A stretch of 64,000 nucleotides of DNA from JARRPM01 sp963792815 (lineage in GTDB: Bacteria > Pseudomonadota > Gammaproteobacteria > Pseudomonadales > Halieaceae): contig CAWBXR010000006.1 in assembly GCA_963792815.1 (NCBI GenBank), forward strand, positions 248,001 through 312,000, written 5' to 3'. Both the position numbers and the translations under genes were made by a program. Within the stretch, counting starts at the first letter, position 1. Every line of letters starts with the position of its first letter. This document shows positions 1-9,315 of this stretch, piece by piece. Under the pieces are notes generated by a model, which saw nothing but the letters and a program-made list of their open reading frames with translations, searched no databases and had not been told where the DNA came from.

Positions 1-860
1 TAGATTGGCATCGCGGGTATGGCGGCACTGGCCTGGGTGACCACGGCCTTGAGCACCGATACCCGGGCGTCGCCGCCCTTCGCTGCCAGGCGCTTGCGGA
101 TGTCCACAACCCGCTTGTCCAGGTCCTTCTTGGCGGCGCCGATGGTGCCGTGCCAGTAGATATCCCAGGTGAGCTTCTCACCGATGTAGGTATAAGCCGT
201 GGTCTTCGCGCCGTCGGAAAGTACGCCGGCCTCGTCCAGAGCCTCTATCCACATCTGCCAGTCCTCGCCGCCCATGACGGCAACGGTATTGTCGATCTCT
301 TCCTGGGTGGCAGCCTCGAGGTGGAAGTCCTGCACCTCTTCCTTGTCGGTATTCACGCCCTTCTGGGTGGCGGGCCCGCCGATCGGCTTGAGCGTGGAGT
401 TGTAAACCACCCCCGTCACCGGGTGCTGCCTGCGCGGGGCCGCCAGGCTGTAGATCACCAGGTCCACCTGGCCCAGGTCAGCCTTGATGGTCTCGATGGT
501 TTTTTGCTTGATCTCTGTACTGAAGGCGTCGCCGTTGATACTTTTGGCGTAGAGGCCGTCCGCCTCGGCAAACTTGTGAAAGGCGGCGCTGTTGTACCAG
601 CCGGCCGTGCCGGGTTTGGTTTCACTGCCCTCTTTTTCAAAGAAGATACCCAGGGTCGAGGCGCCGGCCCCAAACGCGGCGGTAATGCGTGACGCCAGGC
701 CGTATCCGGTGGACGCGCCGATCACCAGCACCCGCTTCGGCCCGTTGGCGATGGGGCCCCGGGACTTTACATAGTCAATCTGGCGCTTCACATTGGCCTC
801 ACAGCCAACCGGGTGAGTGGTAATACAGAGAAATCCGCGAACGCGTGGCTTGATTATCAT
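1..860 (-). CDS. fabV: Trans-2-enoyl-CoA / enoyl-ACP reductase FabV (partial, C-terminus outside window)
   Basis: Catalyses NAD(P)H-dependent reduction of the enoyl-ACP double bond, the last step of the type II fatty acid elongation cycle. The protein starts MIIKPRVRGF at base 860 and about 286 residues are visible of the roughly 400 usual for FabV. A nucleotide-binding glycine motif (GASTGYGLASRI) lies near residue 48. The family's Y-x8-K catalytic signature is visible as Tyr-WHGTIGAA-Lys near residue 234, followed by the second Lys typical of FabV. The gene runs off the left edge. A nested inverted repeat lies just upstream of the start (892-936). FabV is a triclosan-tolerant alternative to FabI; whether FabI also exists in this genome cannot be seen here. 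Confidence 0.95.
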   Translation of the reverse strand, partial: MIIKPRVRGFLCITTHPVGCEANVKRQIDYVKSRGPIANGPKRVLVIGASTGYGLASRITAAFGAGASTLGIFFEKEGSETKPGTAGWYNSAAFHKFAEADGLYAKSINGDAFSTEIKQKTIETIKADLGQVDLVIYSLAAPRRQHPVTGVVYNSTLKPIGGPATQKGVNTDKEEVQDFHLEAATQEEIDNTVAVMGGEDWQMWIEALDEAGVLSDGAKTTAYTYIGEKLTWDIYWHGTIGAAKKDLDKRVVDIRKRLAAKGGDARVSVLKAVVTQASAAIPAMPI

Positions 861-891
861 TGGCTCGTTATTCCTGGATATGTGAAGTAAT

Positions 892-936
892 CGGGTCGGG
901 CAATAGTTACCGGCCGGACCTTCCCGGCCAGACCCG
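892..936. promoter_or_regulatory. Nested inverted repeat in the fabV leader
   Basis: An outer CGGGTC/GACCCG pair (892-897 with 931-936) encloses an inner GGCCGG/CCGGCC pair (912-917 with 924-929, six-base loop). It lies 32-76 bases upstream of the fabV start, between fabV and the divergent miaE. It could be a leader structure or an operator. No T-tract follows it, so it does not look like a terminator. Confidence 0.3.
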
Positions 937-1020
937 AACGACGATCGGCAAGTCTAGCATACCGTCCCGGCGCGGCGGCAAGCGAGAGGCGGCTTGTGTT
1001 AGCCGTTCAGTTGCAGTTCA

Positions 1021-1647
1021 ATGAGCGCCCTGATGAAACCACCGCACTCTCCCAAGCTCGAGCACCCCGGATCCGGGTCGCCCCTGCGCCACGCTACGCC
1101 CGCCGCCTGGACCGAGGCGGTGATGGCGGATTTTGACAGCTTCCTGCTGGATCACGCCGCCGCGGAAAAAAAAGCCTCGGGCATGGCGATATCCATGCTG
1201 TCCCACTACCCCGATCGGGTGGAGCTGGTGGCGGCCATGGCGGACCTGGCAGTGGAGGAGCTCACCCACTACCGCGAGGTGGTGAAATGGATCCACCGCC
1301 GCGGCCTTCACACTGTCGCGGATCGCAAGGATCACTACGTTCTCGCCCTGCGCGACTGCATACGCAAGGGACGTGAGGTCTACCTGCTGGACAGGCTACT
1401 CACTGCCAGTATTATCGAGGCCCGCGGAGCGGAACGCTTTGCCCTGGTGGCGGCGGCCCTGCCGGCCGGCGCGCTGAAGAAGTTCTACCAGTCCATCGCC
1501 CGCTCCGAGGAGCGCCACTACGAATTGTTCCTGCAACTGGCGGGCGTTTACCTGGACCAGCAGAGCATCGCGGCACGCTGGGACGAGTTGCTCGATATAG
1601 AAGCGGGCATTGTTGCCGACCTGCCGATACAGGCGGCGCTGCACTGA
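1021..1647 (+). CDS. miaE: tRNA-(2-methylthio-N6-isopentenyl-adenosine37) hydroxylase MiaE
   Basis: MiaE is a non-heme diiron monooxygenase that hydroxylates the isopentenyl group of ms2i6A37 in tRNAs reading UNN codons. The 208-residue product matches the family's ferritin-like four-helix pattern. Metal-ligand candidates are the Glu in DHAAAEKKASG, the EELTHYRE helix motif, the Glu in IEARGAERF and the EERHYELF motif. Length is typical. The gene is divergent from fabV and is followed after 20 bases by a glycosyltransferase gene, so the two may be co-transcribed. Confidence 0.93.
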   Translation: MSALMKPPHSPKLEHPGSGSPLRHATPAAWTEAVMADFDSFLLDHAAAEKKASGMAISMLSHYPDRVELVAAMADLAVEELTHYREVVKWIHRRGLHTVADRKDHYVLALRDCIRKGREVYLLDRLLTASIIEARGAERFALVAAALPAGALKKFYQSIARSEERHYELFLQLAGVYLDQQSIAARWDELLDIEAGIVADLPIQAALH

Positions 1648-1667
1648 TGTCGATATAGAGCGCCCCG

Positions 1668-2963
1668 GTGTCCTTCGCGCTCGCCCGCCAACGCTACCTG
1701 CAGCGCCATATCGAGCCCGACCTGCCGGACAGCCCGGCACCGCCGGAACCCTGGGACAAGGTTCTCGTCATCCCCGCCTATCGCGAATCCGCAGGACTGC
1801 TGGAGCAGCTCTCAGCCCTGCCCGCCGGCGCTGGCCGGGCGCTGGTAATCCTGGTCCTGAACCGCCCGGACTCAGACCCTGACCCGCTGGCCAACAGCGC
1901 CTTGCGCAATGCCCTGGCCCCGCTCCGGCAGGGGGCCCCGGGCGCCATTGCCCGCATCGCCCCGCAGGTCGATCTTTACCTGCACGACCTGGACAGCTCA
2001 GGTGGCACCATACCCGCCTCACAGGGTGTCGGGCTGGCGCGCAAGATCGGCTGTGACATAGCTTTCAAGTGGCTATGCGAGGGCGCGATTGTCAGCAACT
2101 GGATCTGCAGCACAGACGCCGACGCGCGCCTGCCGCGGGACTATTTCGACAAGCTGGACTCCGCGCCGCCCGACGCCGCTGCCGCGTGCTATCCCTTTAG
2201 CCACGTCGCGGGCGCGGACCCGGCCTGCAACGCGGCAACCGCCCTGTACGAACTGCGCCTGCACCACTATGTACTGGGACTGGAATTTGCCGGATCGCCC
2301 TATGCATGGCATTCCCTGGGCAGTTGCCTGGCCGTCAGGCCCGGTGCCTATGCCGCGGTGCGCGGCTTCCCCAAACGCGCCGGTGGCGAGGACTTTTACC
2401 TGCTCAACAAACTCGCCAAGACCGGACCGGTGGCTCGCCTTGCCGGGGCCTGTATCGAGCTGGAATCCCGCGCTTCCAGCAGGGTTCCGTTCGGCACCGG
2501 CCCCGCGGTGGCCAGGATCAGCGACGCTGAAAATCCTGAGCAGCTGGCCCTGTTCTATCATCCGGCCAGTTATGCGGGGTTGCGGGGGGTACTGGCAGCG
2601 ACCCCGCTGTTGCAGCGGACCGCGCTGGCAGAGCTACCGCAGGTTCTGGCGGGTGCGGGCATCGATCCTGCCCTTGCAAAGGCCTGCCTGCTCACCCTGG
2701 AGCAAATGGGCGCTGCCGCCGCCCTCGCCCACTGTCGCCGCCAGGGCAATTCAGCCACCCAGTTCCTGCGCCAGTTCCACCAGTGGTTTGATGCCTTTCG
2801 CACCCTGAAATTCATTCACGGGATACGCGACGCCGGCTGGGCGCCCTGCTCGCTGGCGGAGCTGAACCCTCTGCAGCCCGCGCTGTGGCCGCCCGGTAAC
2901 ACAGGGGAGCCCGCCAGCCTGGGCTCCGTGATAGCGCGGCACTGGGGTTGGCAAAACCGGTAA
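1668..2963 (+). CDS. Family 2-like glycosyltransferase, hypothetical
   Basis: A 431-residue cytosolic protein starting at a GTG 20 bases after miaE; the ATG overlapping the miaE stop terminates after four codons, so GTG is the only reasonable start. An N-terminal VLVIPAYRES strand matches the nucleotide-sugar-binding start of GT2/GT-A enzymes. CSTDADARLP near residue 146 supplies a DxD-type metal motif, and GGEDFYLLNKLAKTG near residue 240 matches the downstream GED motif of GT2 enzymes. No membrane segments are seen. The substrate cannot be inferred. It faces the decayed gpgS-like gene. Confidence 0.7.
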   Translation: MSFALARQRYLQRHIEPDLPDSPAPPEPWDKVLVIPAYRESAGLLEQLSALPAGAGRALVILVLNRPDSDPDPLANSALRNALAPLRQGAPGAIARIAPQVDLYLHDLDSSGGTIPASQGVGLARKIGCDIAFKWLCEGAIVSNWICSTDADARLPRDYFDKLDSAPPDAAAACYPFSHVAGADPACNAATALYELRLHHYVLGLEFAGSPYAWHSLGSCLAVRPGAYAAVRGFPKRAGGEDFYLLNKLAKTGPVARLAGACIELESRASSRVPFGTGPAVARISDAENPEQLALFYHPASYAGLRGVLAATPLLQRTALAELPQVLAGAGIDPALAKACLLTLEQMGAAAALAHCRRQGNSATQFLRQFHQWFDAFRTLKFIHGIRDAGWAPCSLAELNPLQPALWPPGNTGEPASLGSVIARHWGWQNR

Positions 2964-2985
2964 AAAAATTACCCGCCGGCGGGCA
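2962..2985 (-). terminator. Possible terminator facing the decayed gpgS-like gene
   Basis: Read on the minus strand, a GC-only palindrome CCCGCCGGCGGG (2972-2983) is followed by TAA and then seven T residues. The stem is short once a loop is allowed for, so strength is uncertain. It sits directly beyond the stop of the 1668-2963 gene on the other strand. Confidence 0.35.
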
Positions 2986-3008
2986 CCAGGCCGTAGCCCG
3001 CCGCATTG

Positions 3009-3032
3009 CTCAGCCATACGCTCTGGTATGGC
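3009..3032. repeat. Perfect 9-bp inverted repeat at the truncation point of the gpgS remnant
   Basis: CAGCCATAC and GTATGGCTG flank a six-base loop. The stop codon that truncates the gpgS-like frame lies inside this hairpin. It may be a terminator-like scar or the footprint of the deletion that removed the rest of that gene. Confidence 0.5.
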
Positions 3033-3483
3033 TGTAGCAATCGTGCAGGGCTACCGACTCGCACCGGTTCGAGGCGAGGGTGTAACCCATGCAGTACCAG
3101 ACATTGCGGCCTTTACCCAGCTCCCGGGGGGCGAGATCCAATGCCTGTAGTTGCCGGTCCAGGGCCTGCAGCCGGGGGCCGTCATGCCACAATACCCGGT
3201 GCGACTGGGGCAGGCGCCCGAAAAATGCCAGGGCCTGCCGATACTGCTGCTCATCCGCCCGGTCCAGTCCAATGACGACTTCCTCGAGGTAAGGCACCTG
3301 CACCAACTCATCCACGATTCCCTGCAGTGCATCACCCTGCAGTTCCGAGAACAGTGACGGCAGGATCAGGCCCATGCGCCGCTGGCGGGAAAAAGCCAAC
3401 AGCTCAAGCTCCATTTCCTCCACCGGCCGTCGGGACAGGTTGTGCAGGGTGGTGACGATGCCGTTCTGGTGAAAATCTCCCAT
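3010..3483 (-). pseudogene. Truncated glucosyl-3-phosphoglycerate synthase-like glycosyltransferase (N-terminal third)
   Basis: A good ribosome site (AGAGGAAAG) precedes the ATG at 3483, and the frame begins MGDFHQNGIVTTLHNLS. The 157 residues resemble the N-terminal part of GpgS/MpgS-type GT-A enzymes, including VPYLEEVVIGLDRADEQQY and the segment ending in ASNRCESVALHDC. In full-length homologues of about 400 residues this point is followed by the metal-binding Asp motif and most of the catalytic domain. Here it switches to eight unrelated residues and stops within a hairpin. With the two scrambled remnants upstream and the intact glycerate kinase at 3979-4908 it marks a decayed glucosylglycerate locus. 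Confidence 0.75.
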
Positions 3484-3494
3484 GGACTTTCCTC

Positions 3495-3986
3495 TTATGC
3501 TTGGGAATATTGCTGCAGCTGCAGTAACCAGCGCGAAAACGCCAGCAGGTCGAAATCCCACTGGTGGCGATTGATCGCGCGGTCGTGGCCGGTGTTCTCC
3601 ACCCGCTGGTTGTCGTTGCGGGTGCCGAGCAGGCTGTGCAGGTAGATTCCAGGTATCCCTTCCAGGCCGAGCATCACTGTATGGGCGCAGACAAAGCGCT
3701 CCATGGTCGCAATCAGGGTGTCCATTTCCTCATCCGCAGCAAACCCTCGGCCGGGCGCAGGCCGATGCCGTCGTGGGAGGCAATAAAGTTGAAATAGGCG
3801 GTGCCATTCTGCGCCGGCGGCATGCTCATAAGCCAGCGCTTGAGGTAACTGCAGTCGCCGGTGACCAGGATATTGACCAGCATCGAGCTGCGGCAGCGCA
3901 TCGCGATAGCTGTAGTTGTGATGATCCAGCAGGGAGCCGTTCAGGTCGGTGAACACCAGGCACAGTGATTCGCTGGCATCAGTCAC
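3495..3986 (-). pseudogene. Fused remnants: MPGP-type HAD phosphatase N-terminus joined to pieces of a GH13_18 sugar phosphorylase
   Basis: Starting at 3986 the frame reads MTDASESLCLVFTDLNGSLL, the first 30 or so residues of mannosyl/glucosyl-3-phosphoglycerate phosphatase (HAD motif I, second Asp changed to Asn). Around 3900 homology jumps, in another frame, to the C-terminal half of a sucrose/glucosylglycerate phosphorylase (NGTAYFNFIASHDGIGLRP, 3713-3880). It then returns to the first frame (ADEEMDTLIATMERF) and, after a further internal deletion, continues as GLEGIPGIYLHSLLGTRND and VENTGHDRAINRHQWD. The ORF is therefore a mosaic left by several deletions and at least one frameshift, not a functional protein. 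Confidence 0.75.
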
Positions 3987-4908
3987 GCGGGGAGCCCCTC
4001 TCCGGTCGGCTGGCTACAATCCTGCGCTGCTCATCGAGGGTGTACAGATAGTCCACGGCGGCGGGCAGGGTGGCAAGGCAGTGCTCGGTGAGCCGCTGGT
4101 AATGCTGGATGAAGCGGGCGATCTGGCTATCGCTCATCAGCTGCAGCTTGGCGCCGGATGTTGCGTTTGCCAGCTTGTGTTCCTGCTCCAGGCGCCAGCG
4201 ATAAATGCAATCAAACGAGGGGGCCTGCAACATCACCCAGCTGTCGACCCGCCGGTACAGCGGCAGGAAGTCCTGCCGCAGGGCATTGTTCACGTACTCA
4301 CGCCAGAAGGCGTCCGGGTCTTCATCGGCTTCCAGCGCATTGACCGGCCGCAGCAACTCGTCCGTGGCCTGCGGCCCGGCCCCCAGACACCAGCCCTCCA
4401 GCAACACCAGGTCGAGCCCGCCTTCGACCCGGTCCCAGTCCCCGGGCGGGCGGCGGTCATCCCGCGCCTTGTCGAAGCGCGGTATGCTCACCACCGCCCC
4501 GTCGTCCGCCGCGAGCAGGGCATCCAGGGTATCGTTCAGCAGCGCCATGTCGTGAGTGCCCGGCACACCCCGGGTGGCGAGCAGCGCATGTATCGATGCT
4601 CCGAGTTTCCGGCGGCTGGCGCGGGTAAGGTAGAAGTCATCCAGGGAGAGCGCGATCGCGCGCAAACCGTACTCTGCCTCAAGCAGGGCACACAGGTAGG
4701 CGCACAGGGTCGATTTGCCGGAGCCCTGGCTACCATTCACGCCGACCAGCGTGGCACCGGCCGCACCACGATGGTGCAACACCAGTGCATCTGCCAGTGG
4801 CGCGAACCAGCGTTGTGCATCCTGCAGGTAGGCAAACGCCAGCTGGTGTTGCTCCAGGAACGCTTTCTGCCAGTGTGCAGGGCTACCAGGTATGGACTTT
4901 CCGCTCAA
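3979..4908 (-). CDS. D-glycerate 3-kinase (plant-type GLYK/P-loop kinase)
   Basis: Phosphorylates D-glycerate to 3-phosphoglycerate, feeding glycerate into glycolysis or back into glucosylglycerate synthesis. The 309-residue product has a Walker A loop (GVNGSQGSGKST) near residue 57 and a SLDDFYLT motif typical of the uridine-kinase-like glycerate kinases. The start at 4908 is MSGKSIPGSP. The 3' end overlaps the start of the decayed phosphatase/phosphorylase mosaic by eight bases, so it was probably the first gene of a glucosylglycerate turnover operon. It is the only gene of that set that remains intact. Confidence 0.85.
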   Translation of the reverse strand: MSGKSIPGSPAHWQKAFLEQHQLAFAYLQDAQRWFAPLADALVLHHRGAAGATLVGVNGSQGSGKSTLCAYLCALLEAEYGLRAIALSLDDFYLTRASRRKLGASIHALLATRGVPGTHDMALLNDTLDALLAADDGAVVSIPRFDKARDDRRPPGDWDRVEGGLDLVLLEGWCLGAGPQATDELLRPVNALEADEDPDAFWREYVNNALRQDFLPLYRRVDSWVMLQAPSFDCIYRWRLEQEHKLANATSGAKLQLMSDSQIARFIQHYQRLTEHCLATLPAAVDYLYTLDEQRRIVASRPERGSPRD

Positions 4909-4989
4909 ACCCCAGCCTCTGATTGCTCAAGTACACAGGTTACAGCAGATTCCGTGCCAAACGCCCCCGGGACGGGGCCAGCCGCTGAC

Positions 4990-6647
4990 CTACATCAGCA
5001 ACTGGCGAATATCTCCCAGCAGGGCCACCAGACGGGTCAGGAAGCGGCCGCCGTCGCCGCCATTGATCACCCGGTGGTCGTAGGACAGGGCCAGCGGCAA
5101 CATATTGCGCGGTGCAAATTCCCGGCCATCCCAGACGGGTTTGATGGCCGCCCTGGATACACCGAGGATACCGACCTCCGGTGTGTTCACGATCGGCGTA
5201 AAGCCATTGCCGCCGATATTGCCGAGGCTGGACACGGTAAAACAACCACCCTGCATGTCGGCGGGACTCAGCTTGCGCTCCCGCGCCTTTTCCGCCAGCT
5301 CCAGCACCTCCTGCGCCAGCTCCCAGATGGTCTTCCTGTCGACGTCCCTGATTACCGGCACCACCAGCCCCGCCGGCGTGTCCACTGCCATGCCGATATG
5401 AATGTAGTGCTTGAACACGAGTTGTTCGCCGTCGGCGGCGAGGGAGCTGTTGAACTTCGGGTTGTCCCGCAGTGCCACGGCGCAGGCCTTGAGGATAAAT
5501 GGCATGGGCGTGAGGCGGGTCCCGCGCTGCTGGGCCTCGGGCTTGAGCCCCGTGCGGAACTCTTCAAGGGCGGTGATATCCGCCTCGTCGAACTGGGTGA
5601 CGTGGGGTACGTTGAGCCAGCTGCGGTGCATATTCGCCGCGGTAAGCTTGTCCAGCTTGCCCCGCTCGGTAACCTCCACCGGCCCGAATTTGGCAAAATC
5701 GATTTCCGGTATGGCCGGGATGCCGGCACCCGAGGCCGCCCCGGCAGGTTTTTTGCTCAGCGCCTGCTGCACATACTGCTGCAGGTCTTCCTTGACGATA
5801 CGACCGCGGGGGCCGGAACCGGACACCTGCTGCAGGCTCACACCGAACTCCCGGGCCAGCTTGCGCACCGCGGGGCCCGCGTAGACGCCGGATGTCTCGG
5901 CAGCCGGAGGTTTCTTGTCCTGCGACTGCGCGACCGCGACAGGGGGGGCAGTTGGCGTTTCGGTCTTGCCTCGGGGGCGGTGGATGTCACCGGCGCCGCT
6001 TCGGGCTCGGCTTCCTGTTGCACTGCCGGCGAGTCGCCGCGCAGCACCAGCAGCTGGTCGCCCTGCTTTACCTGGGCACCGGCCTTGACCAGCAGCTCGA
6101 TCACTTCACCGCCAAACGGTGCCGGCACTTCCATCGAGGCCTTGTCCGATTCCAGCACCACCAGTGAATCGCCCTCTGCCACGGTATCACCCACCGCGAC
6201 GCTGATCTCGATCAACTCCACGGCCTCGTCGGTGCCGATGTCGGGCACGCTGACCGTCTGTTCTGAACCGGCATCGGGAGCTGCCGGTTTTGCAGCTTCG
6301 GCCACCGACTCCCCAGCCGAGCTGGGCGGGGCTTCATCCGTGTCTTCTGGTTCGTCTGCTACCGCGGCGGTGGTGGTTTCTTTCTCCTGCGCTGCCGATT
6401 CGCCCGCCTGTGCAACCTCGATGACCGCCACCGGTGCGCCCTCGGCCAGCTGCTGCCCGCTCACTACCAGCAGCTCAACCACTGTGCCAGCCACGGTGGA
6501 CGGGATTTCCATCGAGGCCTTGTCGGATTCCAGCACGATAAGCCCCTGGTCGACGCTCACCTCATCACCCACGGCAACCAGCACTTCGATGACTTCGGCG
6601 CCTTCAGCGCCACCTATATCCGGTACAGTCACTTGTTGTTTCGACAC
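4990..6647 (-). CDS. aceF: Pyruvate dehydrogenase E2, dihydrolipoamide acetyltransferase (reading frame broken by one base in the linker)
   Basis: Transfers acetyl groups from lipoyl-lysine to CoA and forms the core of the pyruvate dehydrogenase complex. The first frame (6647 down to about 5950) carries two lipoyl domains, each with the lipoylated Lys in ESDKASME. The second frame (to 4990) carries the E3-binding domain (VRKLAREFGVSLQQVSGSGP) and the catalytic domain with SYDHRVINGGDG near its C-terminus. Between them, in the Ala/Pro-rich linker, the frame must shift by one missing base somewhere between 5942 and about 5985. The interval includes a run of seven G on the plus strand (5942-5948). 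It is adjacent to aceE on the same strand (16-base gap). The shift is either a sequencing error or a recent mutation. Confidence 0.9.
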
Positions 6648-6663
6648 GTTTTTATCCTCGCCC

Positions 6664-9315
6664 TCAGGCCGTCAGCGGGTCGGTCTTGTCTGCCGAAATA
6701 CCCAGGGATCGCATTGCCTCAACCAGCTGCTGCGGCTCAAATTTCCCTTCGTCAGCCAACGCCTTGAGGGCAGCGATCACGATGTACTCCCTGCTTACCT
6801 CGAAGAATTTGCGCAGCTTGTCGCGGGTATCCGAACGACCGAAACCATCCGTGCCGAGCACCACGTAGCGGCCGGGTACGAATTCCCGCAACTGGTCGGT
6901 GTAGGCCTTTATGTAATCGGTGGCCACCACCACCGGCCCTTCCCGGCCCTGCAACTGGCGGGTCAGGTACGGCACCCTGGGCTCTTCCAGCGGGTGCAGC
7001 ATGTTCCAGCGCACGGCGGCCTTGCCCTCCCGCTGCAGCTGGTTGACGCTGGTCAGGCTCCAGATATCCGCCGCCACCTGGTAATCCTTCTCCAGGATGG
7101 ACGCGGCAGCCTCGACTTCCCGCAGGATGGTTCCCGCTCCCATCAGCTGTACCCGCAGGCCGTCCCGGGCGGGGGCGCGCCGCAGCATGTACATGCCCTC
7201 GATGATGCCCTCCTCGACGCCCTCGGGCATGTCCGGTTGCTCGTAGTTCTCGTTCATGGTGGTGATGTAGTAGAACCGGTTTTCCCCCTCCTGGAACATC
7301 CGGCGCAGGCCATCCTGGATAATGACCGCCAGCTCGTAGGCATAGGCCGGGTCATAGCTGACACAGTTGGGAATAGTGCTTGCCAACAGGTGACTGTGGC
7401 CGTCCTGGTGTTGCAGGCCCTCACCGTTGAGGGTGGTGCGCCCCGCCGTCGCCCCGATCAGGAAGCCCCGGGCCTGGCTGTCGCCCGCGGCCCAGGCCAG
7501 GTCACCGATACGCTGAAACCCGAACATCGAGTAAAAGATGTAAAAGGGCACCATCGGGTAGGCGCTGGTGCTGTAGGAGGTTGCCGCCGCCAGCCAGGCG
7601 GAGAAGGCCCCCGCCTCGTTTATCCCCTCTTCGAGTATCTGGCCCTTCTTGTCCTCCTTGTAGAACATGATCTGGCCGGAGTCATGGGGCGTGTAGCGCT
7701 GCCCCACCGAGGAGTAGATCCCGAGCTGGCGGAACATGCCCTCCATGCCGAAAGTGCGCGCCTCATCGGGCACGATCGGCACCACTCGCTCGCCGATGTC
7801 CTTGTCCTTGACCAGGGTGGAAAGCATACGCACGAAGGCCATGGTGGTTGAGACCTGGCGCTTGCCGCTGCTCTTGAGCTGACTGCCGAAGGCCGACAGG
7901 GGCGGCGTGCTCAGCAGTTCGATCTGCTGGCGCCGCGCCGGTATCGGCCCACCCAGCTGCTCCCGCCGTTGTTGCATATAGCGCAGCTCCGGGCTGTCCG
8001 GGGCGGGCCGGTAATAGGGCACATGCTTCAGCTCGGCGTCGGAAATCGGGATCGCGAAGCGATCGCGAAACGCCTTCAAACTCTCCATATCGAGCTTTTT
8101 CAGCGAGTGCGTTTCGTTATTGGCCTCACCCGCCTCGCCCGTGCCATAGCCTTTCACGGTCATCGCCAGGATCACGGTGGGCCGCTCCTGTTCCTCCGCG
8201 GCGGCGGCGTAGGCGGCGTAGACCTTGTAGGGGTCGTGGCCGCCCCTGTTGAGGTACATGATGTCCTCGTCCGACAGGTCTGCCACCAGTTCCAGCAGCT
8301 CCGGGTACTTGCCGAAGAAATGCTCCCGGGTATAGGCGCCACCGTTGTACTTGTAGTTCTGCAACTCCCCGTCACAGACCTCGTCCATGCGCTTCTGCAG
8401 CAGGCCGGTCTGGTCCCGCTCCAGCAGGGGATCCCATTTGCGCCCCCAGATCACCTTGATTACATGCCAGCCGGCGCCGCGGAAGACCCCTTCGAGCTCC
8501 TGGATGATCTTGCCGTTACCCCGCACCGGGCCGTCGAGGCGCTGCAGGTTGCAGTTGACCACGAAGTGCAGGTTGCCGAGCCTTTCGCGGCCCGCCAGGG
8601 AAATAGCGCCCAGTGATTCGGGCTCGTCACACTCACCGTCCCCCATGAAGCACCAGACGTTGCGGTCACCGTGGTCGACGAGGCCGCGGCTTTGCTGGTA
8701 CTTCATCACGTGGGCCTGGTAGATCGCCTGAATCGGCCCCAGGCCCATGGATACAGTGGGGAACTGCCAGTAGTCGGGCATCAGCCAGGGGTGGGGATAG
8801 GACGACAGGCCGTCACCGTCCACCTCGCGCCGGAATTTGTCGAGCTGGTCCTCGTCCAGGCGACCTTCCAGGTATGAGCGCGCGTACATCCCCGGCGCAC
8901 TGTGCCCCTGGTAGAACACCAGGTCACCCGGGTGGCCGTTGGCGGTGCCGCGAAAGAAATGATTGAAGCCGACATCGTAGAGGGTCGCACTGGAGGAAAA
9001 ACTGGAGATATGCCCGCCCAGGCCCTCATCGTTGTCATTGGCGCGCATCACCATGGCCAGGGCGTTCCAGCGCACCAGCGAGCGAATGCGGCGTTCCATA
9101 AACAGGTCCCCCGGCATCATTTTCTGCTGGGAGGGGGCGATGGTATTGGAAAAAGGCGTGGTAATGGCGGGGGGCAGGCGCAGCCGCTGTAACTTGGCGT
9201 GCTTGGTCAGCTCCTGCAGCAGGAAGGACGCTCGCTCGGGGCTGCTGTGTTTGGCCACCTCGTCCAGCGCATCCAGCCACTCCCGGGTTTCCAGGGGGTC
9301 AATATCTTCGGTCAT
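6664..9315 (-). CDS. aceE: Pyruvate dehydrogenase E1 component (homodimeric type)
   Basis: Thiamine-diphosphate-dependent decarboxylation of pyruvate and reductive acetylation of E2 lipoyl groups. I chose the start MTEDIDPLETREWLDAL at 9315 (883 residues, close to the usual 887) over upstream in-frame codons because homology to AceE begins there. The TPP motif is visible as GDGECDEPES followed by NCNLQRLDGPVRGN. The product contains the AceE-specific segments HSHLLASTIPNCVSYDPAYA and YYITTMNENYEQPDMPEGVE. It is upstream of aceF in the same operon. No lpd is in the window. Its upstream region holds overlapping inverted repeats that may be operators. Confidence 0.96.
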   Translation of the reverse strand: MTEDIDPLETREWLDALDEVAKHSSPERASFLLQELTKHAKLQRLRLPPAITTPFSNTIAPSQQKMMPGDLFMERRIRSLVRWNALAMVMRANDNDEGLGGHISSFSSSATLYDVGFNHFFRGTANGHPGDLVFYQGHSAPGMYARSYLEGRLDEDQLDKFRREVDGDGLSSYPHPWLMPDYWQFPTVSMGLGPIQAIYQAHVMKYQQSRGLVDHGDRNVWCFMGDGECDEPESLGAISLAGRERLGNLHFVVNCNLQRLDGPVRGNGKIIQELEGVFRGAGWHVIKVIWGRKWDPLLERDQTGLLQKRMDEVCDGELQNYKYNGGAYTREHFFGKYPELLELVADLSDEDIMYLNRGGHDPYKVYAAYAAAAEEQERPTVILAMTVKGYGTGEAGEANNETHSLKKLDMESLKAFRDRFAIPISDAELKHVPYYRPAPDSPELRYMQQRREQLGGPIPARRQQIELLSTPPLSAFGSQLKSSGKRQVSTTMAFVRMLSTLVKDKDIGERVVPIVPDEARTFGMEGMFRQLGIYSSVGQRYTPHDSGQIMFYKEDKKGQILEEGINEAGAFSAWLAAATSYSTSAYPMVPFYIFYSMFGFQRIGDLAWAAGDSQARGFLIGATAGRTTLNGEGLQHQDGHSHLLASTIPNCVSYDPAYAYELAVIIQDGLRRMFQEGENRFYYITTMNENYEQPDMPEGVEEGIIEGMYMLRRAPARDGLRVQLMGAGTILREVEAAASILEKDYQVAADIWSLTSVNQLQREGKAAVRWNMLHPLEEPRVPYLTRQLQGREGPVVVATDYIKAYTDQLREFVPGRYVVLGTDGFGRSDTRDKLRKFFEVSREYIVIAALKALADEGKFEPQQLVEAMRSLGISADKTDPLTA

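Noticed and set aside
3949..7851. A 1300-codon open frame on the plus strand
   Set aside because: It is antisense to the glycerate kinase, aceF and aceE, whose motifs are unmistakable, and its composition is low-complexity GC-rich antisense reading.
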